Assembly (NCBI GenBank): GCA_041740975.1 | Contig: JBGSKV010000128.1 | Coordinates: forward strand, 1-45,359 | Reading direction: 5' to 3' | DNA: 45,359 nt | From: JBGSKV01 sp041740975 | GTDB taxonomy: Bacteria; Bdellovibrionota_B; Oligoflexia; Oligoflexales; JALZUQ01 | Shown here: one piece after another, positions 42,448-45,359 of the stretch | Position numbering within the stretch: position 1 is the stretch's first letter | How the letters are laid out: each line of letters opens with the position of its first letter | Position numbers and translations under genes: made by a program | Notes under the pieces: model-generated | What the model saw: the letters and a program-made list of their open reading frames with translations, nothing else | What the model was told of the DNA's origin: nothing | Database searches by the model: none

Positions 42448-43212
42448 TTACGACTCAAAAGACTCGGTTTTGATGTGATGGGCGTCGACGCCATGCTTAA
42501 GGCAGTGTTCCACGACAAGATCCATCATGGCCTGCGGTCCGCAGGTCATAAAAGTTGTATCTGCATAATTATTTTGAAAGGCTTTGGCGAGCATCGCGTG
42601 ATCAATGCGACCATGCCAAAAACCGGGGACCTCTTCGCGCGTTAATGTACAGATCACTTGCATATTGTCGATGCGGTTAATTTCTTCGAGTTCGTCCCAG
42701 CAAATCAAATCTTCACGGGACTTATAGGACACTAACAAAGTCATTTTTTTAGGAGCGTCTTTTTTGCCGAGAAGTGATCCGTACTCGCGCATCATGCTGA
42801 TAAAAGGCGTGACACCACTGCCACCGGCGACCATCGCCACGTGTGAACAGTCTTTTTCTGGCTCAAAACAAAAACGGCCGATTGGCCCACGAGCCCTCAG
42901 GACGTCTCCCACTTTAATATTATGGAAAAGCCAGTTGCTCACCAAACCTTTTTCTACTGTTTTCAAAGTAAACGCGACCGTGTCAGGTTGATTCGGTGAA
43001 CTAGACATTGTGTAAGAGCGAACGATAGGCTTTGCGGTAAGCCCATCAAAACGAATCGTCAAGTATTGACCGGCGTAGTAATCAAACTCACGTTTATTCG
43101 AATCAGCATCGACCAGAAAAAAGGTTTTCGTGTCATGGGTATCGAGGCGGATATCCACAACCTTTAAAGGCATCCAGCCGCGTTTGATGCGTCGATTTGG
43201 GTCCATGCTCAT
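42448..43212 (-). CDS. FAD/NAD(P)-dependent oxidoreductase (ferredoxin-reductase type)
   Basis: 254 residues of the ferredoxin-NADP reductase fold. The FAD site is RSYTMSSSP (about residue 60), with YYAGQYLTIRF before it. The NAD(P) site includes GGSGVTPFISMM (about 130) and the C-terminal CGPQAMMDLV. There is no plant-type 2Fe-2S domain, so the electron acceptor is supplied in trans. It resembles the flavin-reductase half of oxygenase, Hcp-reductase or flavohaemoglobin systems, but no partner is adjacent. The N-terminal MSMDPNRRIKRGW is atypical. Confidence 0.85.
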   Translation of the reverse strand: MSMDPNRRIKRGWMPLKVVDIRLDTHDTKTFFLVDADSNKREFDYYAGQYLTIRFDGLTAKPIVRSYTMSSSPNQPDTVAFTLKTVEKGLVSNWLFHNIKVGDVLRARGPIGRFCFEPEKDCSHVAMVAGGSGVTPFISMMREYGSLLGKKDAPKKMTLLVSYKSREDLICWDELEEINRIDNMQVICTLTREEVPGFWHGRIDHAMLAKAFQNNYADTTFMTCGPQAMMDLVVEHCLKHGVDAHHIKTESFES

Positions 43213-43337
43213 CGCAAATCCAAAGAGTTTGAGGGCTTTAAGCTATAGAGACCGCACTGGCTTGTCAATTGGGGTCATTTAAGGTTAGGTTGCCTATTCT
43301 TTAAGCCTGGCAAGAATGGGACGCTTACGGGGATCCA

Positions 43338-44231
43338 TTGAGTAAAACAGACTCCTACAAATTATTGGATAGTGGTGGATTTCAAAAGCTGGAACAAGTC
43401 GGCAAGTGGCGATTGATTCGGCCGGCAGCGCAAGCCGCTTGGCAACCACGCATGTCCAAAAAAGAATGGGACAATGCTGACGCCATGTTTGTGCGCGATT
43501 CGGCAAAATCTGGCACCTGGAAAAATCTTGGCCGCCAAAAAATTGATAAAGAATGGCCAGTCCATTTTGGCGAGCTCAAAATGATGTGCAAGATGACGGA
43601 TTTTGGTCATCTTGGTTTTTTTGCCGAACAGTTTGAAAATTGGAAGATCATCGAAGGCATCTGTCGCAAAGCCAAAAAGAAGACTCCTGATTTGAAAGTT
43701 TTAAATTTATTTGCTTACACGGGGCTAGCTTCACGGGCCGCCGCGCGTGGCGGTGCCGAAGTTGTGCATGTTGATGCATCCAAAACCACAGTGGCTTGGG
43801 GCAAAGAGTGTGAGCAGAAGTTCGATAAAGATGCCAAAATCCGATGGCTTGTCGATGATGTGCATCAGTTTTTACAAAGAGAAAATAGACGCGGAAGTCG
43901 GTACCATGGGATTATTTTGGACCCGCCAAGTTTTGGGCGTGGACCAAAAGGCAATCTTTGGAAAATTGAAGAAGACATCGGCGAACTCTTAAATTTGATT
44001 CAAGGCGTCATGGACAAAGACTTTTTGTTTATGCTTTTATCGTGTCACTCACCTGGATTTACGCCGATGACCTTACAGAATTTGGTGCTCCCCATGCAGC
44101 AGGAGTTGGGTAGTGCGTTTGAAACGTCTGCTGGTGAGATGTTTATCCCTGAAAACGAGCACAGTTTTCAACGCGTCCTCCCTAGCGGTGTAGAGTGCTG
44201 GTTACGACGCAAGGGTATCCTTGATACCTAA
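43338..44231 (+). CDS. SAM-dependent methyltransferase (RlmI/RlmK-like)
   Basis: The 297-residue protein starts at TTG 43338 after GGGGATCCA. The methyltransferase core has LNLFAYTGLASRAAARGGAEVVHVDASK (SAM motif I), RWLVDDVHQFL, and IILDPPSFGRGPKGNLWKIE, a catalytic DPPxF box like RNA m5C/m2G methyltransferases. FAEQFENWK precedes it. The PUA domain of RlmI-type enzymes is not evident in the first 70 residues. The RNA target is undetermined. A GTG-initiated SpoU gene follows, 57 bp downstream. Confidence 0.85.
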   Translation: MSKTDSYKLLDSGGFQKLEQVGKWRLIRPAAQAAWQPRMSKKEWDNADAMFVRDSAKSGTWKNLGRQKIDKEWPVHFGELKMMCKMTDFGHLGFFAEQFENWKIIEGICRKAKKKTPDLKVLNLFAYTGLASRAAARGGAEVVHVDASKTTVAWGKECEQKFDKDAKIRWLVDDVHQFLQRENRRGSRYHGIILDPPSFGRGPKGNLWKIEEDIGELLNLIQGVMDKDFLFMLLSCHSPGFTPMTLQNLVLPMQQELGSAFETSAGEMFIPENEHSFQRVLPSGVECWLRRKGILDT

Positions 44232-44288
44232 GAGCGATCTCGGGTATACTAGGAGCTCGAAGTTTTATTGTACGGTGTTAGGAAAAAC

Positions 44289-45068
44289 GTGCTTATTACC
44301 AGCCCGCAAAATCCCAAGTTCAAATTAGCTCTGTCTCTAGATAAGAAGCGTGAACGCCTCGCCGAAAAGTTGTTTTTGGTAGAAGGCTTGAAGGAAAACC
44401 GCTGTGCCTTGCGCGGCGGCTATAGCCCTCATTGCTTTTTTTATCCAGCTTCGCAAGACGACGAAGGGGTGCGAAATATATTGGAGGATCATCCCGGAGC
44501 CTCTGTCTTTCAACTGACGGACCCACTTTTTTCAAAACTTGCTGTGAGGGAGTTGGCGGCAAAGGTGGTCGGAATTTATTTTGAAAAAACTCGTGACCTT
44601 AGCCATGTCACTCTTGGGGCAAATCCCCTTATTTTGGTTGCAGACGGTGTTGAAAAACCGGGGAATTTGGGTGCGATTTTGCGAACCTGTGATGCGTTTG
44701 CGGTGAGTGCGGTGTTTGTCACCGGTGAGGGAGTGGATCTGTTTAGTCCGAACGTCATTCGGGCTAGCTTAGGTTCTATTTTTTTACGGCCTGTGCTTCA
44801 GTTGACCCGCCAAGAAGTGGTGGAATACTGCCGTGCTCATCATCTTAATCTTTTCTTTGCTAAGCCTGATGGAAGCACTGATATTAAATCTGCAAAATTA
44901 AACTCACCGAGTGCATTGGTGGTGGGAGCCGAAGACAAAGGTGTTTCCGATGAATGGCAGCGTTGGTCATTTGGACAGAATGTTGCCATTCCGATGCTTG
45001 GAAGTATCGATTCTTTGAATGTTGCAGCTTCTGCTGCGATTCTTCTTTATGAAGCTAGAAGAAATTAA
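44289..45068 (+). CDS. SpoU/TrmH-type 23S rRNA or tRNA 2'-O-methyltransferase
   Basis: Start GTG 44289 (after TAGGAAAAAC), giving MLITSPQNPKFK, the normal family N-terminus; TTG 44268 upstream would add seven residues. The 259-residue protein has a substrate-binding N-domain (about 1-100, with LFLVEGLKENRCALR). The SPOUT methyltransferase domain follows: GVEKPGNLGAILRTCDAF, VVGAEDKGVSDEWQ, and IPMLGSIDSLNVAASAAILLYEA. The general layout fits RlmB/TsnR-type enzymes. It is the second SpoU protein in the window and is followed, 6 nt after its stop, by repeat copy 2. Confidence 0.87.
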   Translation: MLITSPQNPKFKLALSLDKKRERLAEKLFLVEGLKENRCALRGGYSPHCFFYPASQDDEGVRNILEDHPGASVFQLTDPLFSKLAVRELAAKVVGIYFEKTRDLSHVTLGANPLILVADGVEKPGNLGAILRTCDAFAVSAVFVTGEGVDLFSPNVIRASLGSIFLRPVLQLTRQEVVEYCRAHHLNLFFAKPDGSTDIKSAKLNSPSALVVGAEDKGVSDEWQRWSFGQNVAIPMLGSIDSLNVAASAAILLYEARRN

Positions 45069-45074
45069 ACCATA

Positions 45075-45359
45075 GTTTTTTGAACACTCGCTGCGCGAGT
45101 GAGGATTGTTTTCATTAAGCTCCGCCTTTCACAGGCGGAGCTTTTGTTTTTGCGAAGAGTTGGTCGAAATTTCTCAAAGCGGTTTTCAGAGGGTACGCTT
45201 GCCTGCCTGGCCACCGGGATTTTTGTTTGTAACAGAGCTCCTGCCCAGGCTGCGCTGGTGTTCGCGCGTCCTGCGCTCACAACCCCCTCTCAACACCGCA
45301 TTGAGAAATTTCGACCAACTCTTCGCAAGTTCAAATTCTCCAACAGTGAGGCTCCGCCA
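45075..45359 (+). repeat. Large structured repeat element, copy 2 (truncated by the window end)
   Basis: This copy starts 6 nt after the stop codon at 45066-45068. It repeats the order of copy 1: 7-bp hairpin CACTCGC-TGC-GCGAGTG (45085-45101), terminator hairpin (45117-45143), 42-nt arms (45152-45193 with 45285-45326, 39 of 42 paired) around the conserved core (45194-45284), then AAGTTCAAATTCTCCAACAG and GAGGCTCCGC at the window end. The arm sequence diverges from copy 1 but still pairs. The remaining distal half is beyond the window. Confidence 0.75.
45117..45151 (+). terminator. Intrinsic terminator-like hairpin in repeat copy 2
   Basis: Stem AAGCTCCGCCT / AGGCGGAGCTT, loop TTCAC, followed by TTGTTTTTG. 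It has the same 11-bp stem as copy 1, with one loop base changed. It would end the SpoU transcript. Confidence 0.75.

Overview
The window (about 46% GC by eye, densely coded on both strands) looks like a chromosomal segment of a Bdellovibrionota / former deltaproteobacterial organism. The reasons are the many Sec-type and lipoprotein signal peptides, an MglA-like small GTPase beside dnaX, a myxobacterial-type outer-membrane beta-barrel plus TPR cluster, and GYF-like and DUF1501-type proteins. I see no rRNA, tRNA, CRISPR, prophage or intact insertion sequence. Species-level identity cannot be read from the sequence alone.

Layout. 1-1425: tail of an endonuclease/exonuclease/phosphatase-type protein and a secreted phospholipase-D-like enzyme. 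1588-5611: a three-gene export operon (di-haem c-type lipoprotein, small lipoprotein, Tat-exported DUF1501 protein). 5604-10094 (minus): secreted hypothetical, murB, a SpoU methyltransferase and metG. 10289-11770: putative Na+/H+ antiporter. 11945-18978: five-gene envelope cluster (beta-barrel, two periplasmic TPR proteins, TPR lipoprotein, small exported protein) resembling parts of myxobacterial gliding loci. 18967-24117: hutF, matrixin lipoprotein, sigma-54 activator and two exported hypotheticals. 24364-26042: cysteine-rich lipoprotein followed by a large structured repeat. 26043-29151 (minus): rpsB-tsf-pyrH-frr operon. 29522-33200: GYF-domain membrane protein, rpmF-fabD, lipoprotein, cyclic-nucleotide-binding protein. 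33330-37611: SRP RNA, dnaX, MglA-like GTPase and three exported hypotheticals. 37617-37713: a 97-nt near-perfect palindrome. 37712-45068: ald, MBL hydrolase, recQ, aspartokinase, flavin reductase and two methyltransferases. 45075-end: second, truncated copy of the structured repeat.

The most unusual signal is the two-copy element at 25435-25955 and 45075-45359. Each copy starts exactly 6 nt after a stop codon. It then shows a small hairpin, a strong intrinsic-terminator-like hairpin, and a 42-bp long-range helix enclosing a conserved core of about 91 nt. The helix arms differ at 15 of 42 positions between copies, yet 12 of those changes are matched by a compensating change in the opposite arm. 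The full copy continues with a multibranch domain, a 21-bp helix containing G.U pairs that favour the plus strand as the RNA, and a 14-nt distal segment able to pair with the terminator's 5' strand. This is what a large structured RNA, or a mobile element selected for hairpin folding, would look like. I do not recognise it as a named family.

Functionally, the window mixes core machinery (translation, peptidoglycan precursor synthesis, fatty acid synthesis, replication clamp loader, protein targeting) with envelope and export functions whose substrates are unknown.
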